NCBI GenBank assembly: GCA_001600415.1
Contig: BCJX01000010.1
Span: forward strand, 1-64,000
Direction of reading: 5' to 3'
DNA from: Pascua guehoae
Lineage: Eukaryota > Basidiomycota > Tremellomycetes > Trichosporonales > Trichosporonaceae
Length of the DNA: 64,000 bases
The notes beneath the pieces were generated by a model that was given only the letters and a program-made list of their open reading frames with translations, ran no database searches and was not told where the DNA came from. The position numbers and the translations under genes were made by a program. Of this stretch, positions 1-9,878 are shown piece after piece. Numbering within the stretch: the stretch's first letter is position 1; each line of letters begins with the position of its first letter.

Positions 1-304
1 CGCCGCTGGCTCGAGTCTCGGTCCGCCTCTGGCTCAAGTCTCGGTCCGCCGCTGGCTCGAGTCTCGGTCCGCCGCTGGCTCGAGTCTCGGTCCGCGACCG
101 GCTCGAGTTTCGGTGTCGTGCGTCTCCGGGCCTCTGTCCGTCTTGGCCTTGTTTTTCGCTCCGTTTCTAGCTCGTGTCTTGGTGAATGGGTCAGTTTGAG
201 TCTCGCTCCGCAACCCAAGCCTCGGTTAGGTCGGCTATCATGTTTGGCACGAGTCTCTGGCAGATACGTCATCGATTCCCGGTGGGTGAGTTATTCCCAC
301 CACA
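1..304 (-). repeat. Partial 3' LTR of A1
   Basis: Matches the right part of the A2 LTRs and ends in the same GAGTTATTCCCACCACA at 304, next to the same internal GGATCCCCCACG. The first part is a minisatellite of about 24 bases built on GGCTCGAGTCTCGGTCCGC. On the element's sense strand the neighbouring GTGGGGGATCC at the internal edge is a candidate polypurine tract. Confidence 0.8.
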
Positions 305-830
305 GGATCCCCCACGTTCTAGTGGGTCGGTCCCCCGACCCGGCGGTCAAGTATGAGGAAGCTCCGAGTCTCGGTCTGCCCTGGACTTTTTGCTGCTCGC
401 TTCCTTATCTCGTCTGCCGGCATTCGGACGTCCTTACACTCCCCTGCTGGGGCTATCCCATGGCTTCGCTCTGCCTCACCCCTAGTCTCGATCGTATTTC
501 TACAACCAGTCACTTGCGTGCTCTCTTGGCCAACCTCCCGCCCTCTGATCACGCTCGGTAGCTCACTCTCTCAGTCCCGCCACCCCGACTCTTGGTCTAT
601 CTTCTGTGATCTAACCCAGATGGCTCAATTTCCTACAGTCTGCCATCTCGACTCTCGGTCCACCTTCTGTGCTTCGACCGTTTTGATCCCGCCCACTCGG
701 ATTCACAGCCCATCCTCCGGGGCTCGACTGTTTTTGATCCCGCTGTCCAGATTCCCGGCCCACCACCGCCCGTCCTCCATAGCTCGATTCCTGACGTGCG
801 CCTACCTTCCTGGCCCGACTCCAGGTACGC

Positions 831-1255
831 GTCTGTCCTATGTGGCTAGAGTCTAGATGCGCGCCTGTCCTACGTGGCTAGAGCCTAGGTGCGCGCCTGT
901 CCTACATGGCTAGGCTCTGGATGCACGTCTGTCCTACATGGCTAGACTCTGGATGCATGCCTGTCCTACATGGCTAGACTCTGGATGCACGCCTGTCCTA
1001 CATGGCTAGACTCTGGATGCACGTCTGCCCTACATGGCTAGACTCCNNATGCACGTCTGCCCTACATGGCTAGACTCTGGATGCATGTCGGTCTTACATG
1101 GCTAGACTCTGGATGCATGCCTGCCCTACATGGCTAGACTCTGGATGCATGTCTGTCCTACACGGCTAGACTCTTGATGCGCGTCCGCCCTACATGGCTA
1201 GATTCTGGATGCGCGTCTGCCCTACATGGCTAGACTCTCGATGCGCGTCTGCCTC
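831..1255. repeat. 32-bp minisatellite
   Basis: About 12-13 tandem copies of a 32-base unit with core TACATGGCTAGACTCTGGAT. Two undetermined bases at 1,047-1,048 lie inside it. The same array in A2 (about 29,950-30,175) has only about seven units, so the array changes length between copies. Confidence 0.9.
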
Positions 1256-1509
1256 GCCTCTCCATGGTCCCCACCGTCCAACCCTCCTTGTACCCTTCCT
1301 TCCTTCTTTTCCTTTCTCCCCACTTCCTTCCACCTTATCTCTCCCGTTGCCTTCTTCATCATCCAGCACCTTCTCGGAGGTCTATGCACAATCGGCATCT
1401 GCTTCCAGCCCCCCCCGGGCGTGGCCGATCCTCCACCAGGAGACGACGTGTGGCGCGCTCCTTTTAGAGACTAGGCCCAAATCGCCCTCGATCCTCGTAC
1501 CAACACAGG

Positions 1510-1705
1510 CGGTCGGCAGGTCCCACCTCTCTACACGGCCGATCCTCATCCTCAGCATAGACCGTCGGCGCACTCCACCTCTCGATGCGACCACTCTTCA
1601 TCCCCAACACAGACAGTTGGCGCGTTCCCCCTCTCGACGCGACCGCTCTTCATTCCCAGCACAGACAGTCGGCGCATTCCATCTCTCGACGCGGCCGCTA
1701 TTCTT
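1510..1705. repeat. 52-53-bp tandem repeat
   Basis: Three to four imperfect units containing CTCTCGACGCGACCGCTCTT and CCCAGCACAGACAGTCGG. Unit starts near 1,568, 1,621 and 1,673. A corresponding array lies at about 30,400-30,690 in A2. Confidence 0.75.
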
Positions 1706-2577
1706 CCCTCCTCTCACACCGCCCTACGCATGTCACCCCGACTCCGCTTTATCCCTTTCCTTCTTGCGTGGCCGCCCACATGGTTTCTGTCGCCACCACC
1801 TTTGCCTTATCCGCGGAAACTGACCCATCGGGGTGCGCCCGACGCCCCCTCAGCGCTGCGCGCGGGCCACCCTGGTCCGGGTGTAATACCGACTCGGGCC
1901 CCGCCCCGGGAGCGGAGGGCTGTGCTCCTCCTAGAGCTACTCCTCAAAGGCCCCGTGCCTACCTTGCGGGCCCCGAGTCTCGATCCTGGCTGAAGCCCCG
2001 CAGTTACCAGCGACACTAGGCAGCGAGGAGAAGCGCCAGCACAGGCCTGGCACCAGGATCATCCTGGCAGCGGTAGTTGCCACCCATTTCCGTCTCACCA
2101 TCCTCTTGACTAACCTTGGGGTCTCCTCTCACACTGCCTCTTCTTCAAGGTAGAGCATCCGCTCGGCGTTGCTAGCAACCATCTCTCCCCTCCTCAGCCG
2201 GTATCTGCTAACTCGATCGCCTCAGTCTCTCCCCCTCCCCTACTTATCACACGAACGCGGGTCGTCCCATCCCCTTTTTCTTTGGCTCCTTTTGTCATGC
2301 CCTCGGCACTCTGTGCCCTCTTTCATCACGCCCTCTACGCCACTGCCTCCGTCATACGAGTGTGCTCGATTGCCACGCCCATTGTGCGCTTCTCTGGCGC
2401 GTTCTGGCTCCCGCCCCCCCCCTACTCTCACTCCGTCTGCGCCGCACCCGCCTTTCTACATAGGGAGGACATTACCCCCCCCCCCCCGCTCTTGTCTCTC
2501 ATGCATGTTCTTCTCCCTCTGCTCCCCTTTCGCCTCTTGAACACCCCACACGCTCCGTCACTCACTCTCAGCCCACC

Positions 2578-4212
2578 ATGTCCATCAACATCAACCCCGG
2601 TCGTCCCTCTCTCGCGTCCATTATCGGCTACACAGAGGTTCTTGGCAAGGACGCCATCTCCGAGCTACTCCGCCCCTGCCCCGATGCCGTTAACGCCGCC
2701 TTCTTCCGGGACCTGGCCCGCAAACTTGGTCCAGTGGAGGACATGTCTCGGACCATCAACTGGCGCGAACTGCTGGAGCCATCCTCCCGCGCAGATGCCG
2801 AGATTCAGTCGCTCGAGTACAAACAGCCGGCCATCGGTTCCAACTTCGTCCTCGAGCTCCGAGACCCAGACTCGAGGGAGCATTTTCTGGCAGCAGTCTC
2901 GCATGAGATTTGGTGGATGCACCACTTCCTTTTCCCCGCCCTAGCCGCTGTGTACCCCCACTCGACCAGCGACGATGCAGAGTCAGTTGCGCCAGCTTTC
3001 TTCTCTGCCATAGGCTAACACCTTCTCCAGGACTTTGAAGGCGGACATGTGGTACCATGTCTTGGACCGCGCACGCCTCCTTTATCCTCCCCCAACTCGT
3101 TTGGCCCACTGTTTTCCCCCGCTGGCTGTGCGGTTCTTCGAAACTCGTGCTAGAGTCGCAAATGATTCCCTCGTACGTTGCATCCTGCCTGTCTGCTCTT
3201 CCACTTCTCTCTCCCAGGTTCTGATCCCTCGCAGGTCCTCTCCCAGCTGGCTCGGGAATCTACTGCCTGGCCGTCGGTGGAACCTTGGGCTGGTTACCTC
3301 CAGGGCCCTTTTCCAAACTCCAGCACCATCGTCATGCCTCCGCCCACGCCGATCGGGTCCACACTTTCCCCACCATGCTCCCCATCACCCCCACCAAGCG
3401 GTGTCTTCATGATGTCGCCGCGGGTCCCCCAGTCGGGCAGGAGGGAAGTGGGCACGACACTCGGAGCTGGCACGACCTCTCCCGGGAGGAGCATGAGGAG
3501 CTCTGCAAGAGCTCAATGGGGATCACGGTTCCCCCCACTGACCCATACGTGAGTTCCATAACCCCGTCTCTACAGCCCTCTGTTCATCCTATTCCTTTTC
3601 CAATGCTCATTAGCTCAGAATGGGGACGCAGGTGCAGGGTACGAGCTGCTCCCCTTCGCCGAAGGCTGCCCGCCCTGTCGCGAGGGTAATTTTACGTGTT
3701 GGGTCCTCAAGAGCAAGCCAAATGCGACCTGCAAGAAGTGTAAGGGCTCTCATGGGACTCGTTGCTCTTTTTACGACGGCGCAAACGTAGCTCCCTGCAA
3801 GGCACATGTCGCGGGCTGGTCCCGCCTGCGGGACACATTCCCAGCCACCCACTGCCTAGACGGCCGTGCATGCTTTGGCGTTGGGCTCGAGCTCATTCGT
3901 GCCACTCGTTTCCTGGCCCGCAGCCCCTCTCACACCCACGAGTTGGCCGAGCTTGACGTTCCCCGCCCATGCTTCACCATCGGGGAGGACGGGAAGGACT
4001 GGTTTGACCTTCGTGCCGCCAGTGACGCAGCCCTGGACCGAGAGGGAGGGGAGTGGGCTAGTTACGAGTGTCCATCCGCCGTCCTTCGCGCCGAGAATCC
4101 CCCTTGGCCTGTCCCCCTGCCGGCCAAATTCCGTGGGCCTCGCCCCCCCACTCACGCAAAATGCGGCAGAGGTGAGCACCCTTCTCCCCGGGACCCGAAG
4201 TGCCAGAAATAG
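2578..4212 (+). CDS. P1: antisense accessory gene of A1, six-Cys zinc-cluster-like protein
   Basis: Lies antisense to the gag-pol of its host element. Proposed exons are 2,578-2,951, 3,031-3,172, 3,324-3,548 (or from 3,235) and 3,619-4,212, all with GT-AG introns, giving about 444 residues. The second junction is uncertain because two frames are open near 3,180-3,320. The last exon opens with CPPC, then C five residues on, then CKKC and a final CSF: C-x2-C-x5-C-x11-C-x2-C-x7-C, spaced much like a fungal Zn2Cys6 cluster. It is followed by a Trp-containing region with DWFDLRAA. The start ATG follows a long pyrimidine tract. Both element copies share this frame, but A2 is frameshifted. I do not recognise a named family; DNA or RNA binding is an inference from the cysteines. 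Confidence 0.6.
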
Positions 4213-5039
4213 CTATACCCCGCTGTCTCTCTTCACTCTTGCAGGTCCTGTCTATAGGCTCTCCTGTTCTCTCTTGTTGTCCGTGCCTCTGTACCCCATC
4301 ATGCATACTGTATCTCGTCTCCCTTTCTGCGCGCTTCGACAGCAGCTGGCCCTTCTTCTCTACCTGGTGACACACGTTCCGCACCCACCAGAAGATTGGG
4401 GCGCAGAGGAGAAAGAGTGACGTCGGGGCGGCCTCAACGCCCGGAGTATCCCCTTTTTACTTGTGTTGACCCGCACACCACACCAAATATGCCCAGGGTC
4501 TCGTCCCTCTACTCCCCAGCTCGCCGCCCATCACAGCCGCTTCCTCTTAGTCCTGTCGATCGTCGCACGAGACTCGTAACACCCTTCTTAGGTTGTCTCC
4601 TGCTCCTCCTGATCCTCACCTACCCATCACCGTCACTCTATTGACTACCTTTCCAGCTAGTGGATCGCTCGCCCACCCACCCCCATCATGATCGCCTTAT
4701 TGTCCCACATCCTTTGGGACCTGATCGCACCCCTTGCTTGCTCCCCTCGCTACACACTTGAGCACGCCCCAACCCCGCCTCACCATGCTCTGTCGACTCG
4801 TTTCTCATCACACCCACGCCCCTTTGTTTGTTTCCCATGCGACATGTTACCTCCTTTCTCGTCCTGCTCGTCTCGTGCGTAGCATAAGACTGGCCTGCTT
4901 CTCCATTTCCTACTCAGTCCTCATCACCGTTTCGCCTCCTTCTACTTCCCTCCATACTCTCCTTGTCATCCCTGCTCTCCCTTTCTGCTCACCCTCGCAC
5001 TCCTTTTACCTAATTCTCAACTGTTCTTTTTACTCTACC
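4213..5039. other. Spacer between P1 and P2 in A1
   Basis: Pyrimidine-rich sequence without a conserved open frame. It should contain the P1 3' end and the P2 promoter. The last 130 bases are mostly C and T and run up to the P2 ATG, a pattern also seen before P1 and before the element B P2 gene. Confidence 0.5.
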
Positions 5040-6109
5040 ATGCCTCCCCAGCGAAGTGGCTGCGGTGGTCGAGGAGGAGCCGGCCGAGGCGGTGGTCAAG
5101 GAGGCGGAAATGCCGCCACCAACCCGCACAACCCAGCTCCGGCCCCAGCTCCAGCTCCCACTCCGGCCCCCGCCCCTGCCCCTGCTCCTGCCCCTAAGCC
5201 CGTAAGCTACTCCTCTCTCCTCTCTCATCCTTGCCTTGATCCTGTTCTGACTGTCCTTTTCCTTAGGGAGACACACACGTTAAGAGGAAGGGTCGCCCCA
5301 GGGGCTCTGCGGTTCGGCTACCGGAAGGAGACATGACGCCAGAAGAGCTAGACGCCAAACTTCGGGTTAGTCCCAGCCTGCTTTTCCATACACCAGTTCC
5401 TTCTTCTCCCGTTCTACTCCCAATCCTCGAATTGACCCCATCAGGAAACATTCCCGGGCTACCATTTCCTCTCCGGCATGTCTCGCTGTCGCAGGTGCAC
5501 GTCCAAGAAAGTCAGCTGCCCATTCAACGAGACGATCGACCCGGACCACTGCATTCAATGCCCAGACGACTGCTCGTTCACTCCCTCCCGCAATGAGCAC
5601 GAGTTGGCCGTGCTCACAGAGATTTCGGATATCTTGGCGCGGTTGATGGGTGCCGGTGCGGGTGTCTGGGACTCCCCAAGTGCGCCGGCATACGCCCAGT
5701 TTATCGACCATCACATGCAGTTTGTCAAGGCTGCCACCATCGGTTTCGCACTGGCGTTGCTCTGGCGAGCCTACCCCCGTCCTCCTGAAGACTGCCCGTA
5801 CGAGCTCGCCGCTTGGGCCGACGTCGCCCGCTTCCCGCCTTGGACACCTGGCGCTCCCCCCTGCACTGGCCAGGGCTACACTTATCGTTTCGGCCCTCCG
5901 CCCTTTGCCTACCACCCCACCTTGACCCTGCCTGGCATTGGCCCTCATGTCGAGATTGTCGAGCTTGGAGGCGAGCGTCACTTCTTCTCCGACCACTTTG
6001 GCTTTATGGAGAAGCTTGACAAGACGGGGAGGGATGATGGCGACGACCCCATGGAGGGTCGTAACACTCCTCGTCGCGAGCTCCATCAATGGTTCCAGGC
6101 AGTCGAGGG

Positions 6110-6982
6110 CCCAATGTAAGATGCCGGAATGGGGTCGTGGTAGACGAATTAGGTAATGAGCGGAAGCAATCGAGTTTGACGTATATCGATTGATATCTGT
6201 CGAGATAGCGCATTGGACGAGACGCGGGGGTGAAGGTACCGCTGGGAGTCACAACAACGGAAGGTAGGAGGTTGCCGTGCGACTTGTATCGGATGTGCGG
6301 TGATGAGATAGGAAATGGATAAGTCTACCGAACTATAGCTAAAGGCTATAGAGTGAAGCTACGTATGAGTTTAGATTGTTGCGGGGATCAGACGCTAAGT
6401 CAGTCTCTTCTTATCCCCGCAACGCCCTGGACCAAACATCCCTTGTTCCTAGTTGTAATGACTTGTTTACCTCCGACTTGTTTACTTTCCTCGACCCATC
6501 TTGGCTGATATGGCCCTATAGTAGAGATGCTGACGCGTCGACTACTGGGTCATGAGTTCTAATCCTTCTGTCGAGGTTCCTTATGGACGCGACCTTGTAC
6601 TAGGTCGCGTGATGTCGTTTGATATTGATGGACCATGGGATGTTGTCCTTTCTTCATCCCGTGATTGGCAGTGATACCTTGTGACTTCGCGTGTACGACT
6701 CGTGACTGACACGTGTGGCTGGTATCGGTCCACGGTTGCCAACTGGTGTTGTCCATTGAGTGGTGGGGCTCGCGTGGATGACTCGTGACTGGCACTTGTG
6801 GCTGGTCGTCTATTGGTGTTGCCCACTCGTGTCGTCCATTGATAGTGGTCTCGTCGGTTGTGCGATCCTTCATCAGGATTGTCGCCGTTCGTCCAATTGA
6901 TTCCGTTGTCCTTGGATATCGATTGATATCTATCGATATTGTGTGTCTTTGGTACACGCGATATCTTGGTCGTTACACCCAA
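6110..6982. mobile_element. Solo LTR (family D) in P2 of A1, with 5-bp TSD
   Basis: The LTR is 6,115-6,977 (863 bases), starting TGTAAGATGCCGG and ending CTTGGTCGTTACA. It is flanked on both sides by CCCAA (6,110-6,114 and 6,978-6,982). A2 has the empty site near 35,217-35,223 (GGGCCCAATGTGGGGC). A second copy of the same LTR is at 27,718-28,584. No internal region remains, so it formed by LTR-LTR recombination. Confidence 0.95.
6378..6423. repeat. 11-bp inverted repeat inside solo LTR
   Basis: GTTGCGGGGAT at 6,378-6,388 pairs with ATCCCCGCAAC at 6,413-6,423 around a 24-base loop. The other LTR copy keeps ten of the eleven pairs. It may be an RNA hairpin in the LTR transcript; no function is shown. 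Confidence 0.7.
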
Positions 6983-7969
6983 TGTGGGGCGCCTTCGAGC
7001 GAGAGTGGTGGTCCGCCAGGGGTGGATCCGCATTCTTCCCGGGGCAGGTTCTCGACCCACCCGCTCCTGCCGCACACGCCGGGGGCGGAGCTGCCACAAC
7101 TCCCGGTCCCACCAGAACGCCCGCTGCCGGCACCAACCAGCCCGCCCCCCGTCCTCCGCCGCAGACCGGCTTCCAGCCCAGCAAGGGCGCGGCCACTGGC
7201 GCCACCTCGGGTCTTGGTCCGGGCCTTACTTTGGTCAGTAGCTCATACTCGGAGGGCACGAATGCGTCCTCCCATCTTTATTCGATCAAGGGTGCTGGCC
7301 CCTCGGGTGACCGTGCTATCGCGGTTATCAATGAGGGAGGCGTCAAGGACTGGGTCAATTATGGTGGCTGTTTTGTGCATCTGCCCATGATGAAATCCAC
7401 GCTATACCCGCCAGCAGACATCCTCAAGGCCTTTGGTCTTGCATTGATTGAAGAGATAGGAGGTGACGACCCCTTCATTCAAGCCCTCTTTCCTCGTCCA
7501 GTGGACCAAGCTGACCCCGTTCAGCCCAACCAACCCCAGCAGCAGCCGCCACAGCGGTCGGCTCAATCTCTGCTGGACCTCTACAATGTCCTCGCAGAAA
7601 AACGTGAGAGGCTCGGAGCCGGGAACATCAGCAACCTGATTACAGCCCTGTCGAACTTTATCCTTCGACTCCAAGCCGTCGACTCCGGCACCCGGCTCGC
7701 GCTCCTCGAGGACCTGCGCCAGTTGCTTCCAGCTGGACAAGAGGCCGAGATTGTGATCCGAGACACGGTTCTGGCCCTCACCTCGCCTAACGGCCCCCTT
7801 GATTTCTCGGACTCTGTGGCCTCACTTTACTCGGCCATCATGCTCCCTTCGTACGGCCTTGCCCGAGAAGGGCGCGAGTTCACCCACCACCATTTCTGCG
7901 CCGCTGCACACCCTCTCCTGCCCCCCGACCTTGCTCGAGAGCTCAATGCTGTGGTGGCCTGCCAGCAAG

Positions 7970-8225
7970 AAGCCGACGCTAAAGCCAAAGCCGAGGCCGA
8001 TGCCAAGGCTAAAGCCGAGGCCGACGCCAAGGCTAAAGCCAAGGCTGAGGCTGAAGCCAAAGCCAAGGCCGATGCTGATGCCAAGGCAAAGGCCGAGGCC
8101 AAAGCCGACAAGTCCAGAGCGGAGGTGGCCGTAGCTAAGGCAGAAGCTGAGGCCGCTAAGGCCGCGGTTGCCAAAGCTGAGGCCGAGGCCGCCAAGGCTA
8201 AGGCTGAAGCAGAGGCCGAGAAACG
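7970..8225 (+). repeat. Internal Ala/Lys/Glu codon repeat in P2
   Basis: Imperfect 12- and 24-base repeats of GCCAAGGCTAAAGCCGAG encode a run of AKAEADAK-type heptads, a long charged alpha-helix or coiled coil. A2 carries the same region (about 36,205-36,460) with small length differences, as expected from slippage. Confidence 0.8.
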
Positions 8226-8427
8226 TCGCCGGCGTAAATCGTCCACGTTGTCACCTGCGCCCCCTGTCGCGCCTCCCAGGGGCAACGCCGCGGCTCAAGT
8301 TGCTCCGCTTCAGGCTAACCAGCCTCCAGCCAACCAGCCCGCCCATGGGCGCTCCACTCGGGCACACCCCAGCACTCTGCTCGGCCAAGACTCTCTGCCG
8401 GGCTATCGTCATGGCCGTCCCCTGTAG

Positions 8428-8664
8428 CATCTCCTCACTTCCTCCTGCTGTATCATACTTCGCATATCTGTTCATGCTGTATCACCTACTGCCCTTGCCT
8501 ATGCACTGCAAGTATCCGTTTCCGAGTCTCGGCCCGCTTTGATCCCTTGGTTTCTGTCCTCCACTTGCCTGCCACGTGACTCTGTCCCCGTCTTTCATCG
8601 CCTCCTTTTCACCCTTGATGCTGGGTGCTCCCCTTTCTCAATCCTTTGCATCGTCAACTACCCA
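8428..8664. other. Convergent spacer between P2 and ORF3 in A1
   Basis: Both neighbouring genes end into this 237-base gap, which must hold both 3' ends. No strong terminator structure or open frame is visible. Confidence 0.5.
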
Positions 8665-9654
8665 CTACTTGCGGACATACTTGGGCATACGATGAGCAAA
8701 TCCGGAGGATGGTCCAGCAACCCCCAGGCGGTGCTCGGGTTTAGCACGGAACCTGCCATTCAGGGTGAGGTGCAGGATGCGGTGGACCTGGTGCGTCACG
8801 TTCCAGCCCTTGCAGAGTAGCATGGTCGCCATACGTTTCTGCTCAGCCTCAGACACATTCTTGAGCTCGTTATGCGTCGCGACCGCGCGTCGGAGGATGT
8901 CTTGGACTTTGTGAGTCGGGCTCGTGTTGAGGACCGAGTGGAGCTTGTTGTTGTGCCCAAGGAGGCGACTGGCCTGACCTTGCAGGCATGGGTACTTGTT
9001 TTCCCACATGTGCAGCTCGAAACATATCCACGCTACCACGGGTAGCTCTTCTTCGTATCGGTGGATCGTCTCCTGCTTCTGGCCGTTGTAGAACCAGAAC
9101 GCACCCTTCTCAGCGTAGAAGAACCTCTCCTGGCCCCAGATCATCTCAATCCATCGTATGACAATGCAAGGGAATTGCCGCAGACCGAACGTGAAGCCGG
9201 ACAGGTCGTGCTCCTCTCCGCAGAACCCACAACTCGTCGTTCTCTGCGCCACACCCCAAAACGAGTCTCCCAGCGAGCTGTCCGCCTCGGAGTGGCTGGT
9301 GCTGGTGTTGGACACATTGTCGGCGACACTCGGTTGGAAGCTGGACTCGGAGTTGGCATGTGAGAAGATGTGTGCCATCGCATCAACGTCTCTCGGTGAC
9401 TGGTTGGCGGTTGCCATCGTAGCGCCCGTGGTCGCTCCGTTGTGCTCATATGAACGTCGGTCGTGCTTTGATTCTTCCTGTCGTCAACCCCCTTTCTCCC
9501 TCCAGTTGTCTTTGGGACTCACGCCTTCTCCTTCAAACCCAACTCCCTCAAACGGGTTGTGGTTCTCCACCGTCATGGTCGTGCGCTGCCCTGTTGGCGA
9601 TTGGATGGTGAGGGCAGAAAGGTTTGGGTTCCGGGCACTCCAGTCGTTCGTCAT
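8665..9654 (-). CDS. ORF3: sense accessory gene after integrase (A1)
   Basis: Two exons, 9,654-9,523 and 9,477-8,665, joined in phase 0 across a 45-base GTGAGT...CAG intron, giving about 314 residues. It sits in element sense directly 3' of integrase, where env-like genes lie in other retroelements, but I see no signal peptide or membrane segment. The N-terminal exon has a conserved NPxxSALxIQSP stretch. The second exon has CGFCGEEH, a possible zinc site, followed by PC...RWIEMIWG and ELPVVAW...HMWENKYPCL. The same blocks occur in the degenerate gene at 18,082-18,912 of element B. The A2 copy has lost the intron acceptor and has a stop and a one-base insertion. I do not recognise the family. 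Confidence 0.6.
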
Positions 9655-9878
9655 CTGAGCTGGACTTGTGGGGTGTCTGTCTGTTTTCTCGAGTCTCTTT
9701 CTTCTCCTTTTATCTCTTTCCCCTCTTCTGCCGGACTCGGTCAAGTCTCTTCCCTTGTTGGTCCACGACTCCTCTTTTCTCCCCAATTTCTTAATGGTCC
9801 GTCCTCGGACCCCGTAGCACGGGCCTCCTGTATTCCCTTCCTCATGCACTGTCCTCCCCTGCTTCGGCCTATGACGGA

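Larger units (their letters stand above)
305..2577. other. A1 non-coding stretch between 3' LTR and P1
   Basis: No convincing coding sequence: the open frames here are low-complexity and differ in length from those in A2. It holds two minisatellites (listed separately) and, at 2,160-2,577, a pyrimidine-rich leader just before the P1 start. In element sense this is 3' untranslated DNA; for P1 it is the upstream promoter region. No TATA box that I would stand behind. Confidence 0.6.
5040..8427 (+). pseudogene. P2: antisense accessory gene of A1, split by a solo LTR
   Basis: Exons 5,040-5,201, 5,267-5,365 and 5,445-8,427, with introns of 65 and 79 bases. The third exon is interrupted by an LTR at 6,115-6,977. 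Without that LTR and one target-site copy the frame runs about 791 residues. In order: a Gly/Arg-rich start (residues 1-30), a Pro/Ala linker, an AT-hook-like KRKGRPRG near residue 60, a six-cysteine motif at residues 102, 105, 112, 123, 126 and 130, a conserved region containing VARFPPWTPGAP, a Pro/Gln-rich linker, and an Ala/Lys/Glu coiled coil encoded at about 7,970-8,225. The gene is antisense to pol and faces ORF3 tail to tail. A nuclear nucleic-acid-binding role is inferred. The A2 copy has a TGA and a one-base deletion just after the LTR target site. Confidence 0.65.

Noticed and set aside
840..1255. CRISPR-like array
   Set aside because: The 32-base units are directly tandem with no distinct spacers, and the genome is eukaryotic.
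8665..9654. ORF3 as an env-like membrane protein
   Set aside because: The position fits, but there is no signal peptide, no transmembrane segment and no run of extracellular-type cysteines.
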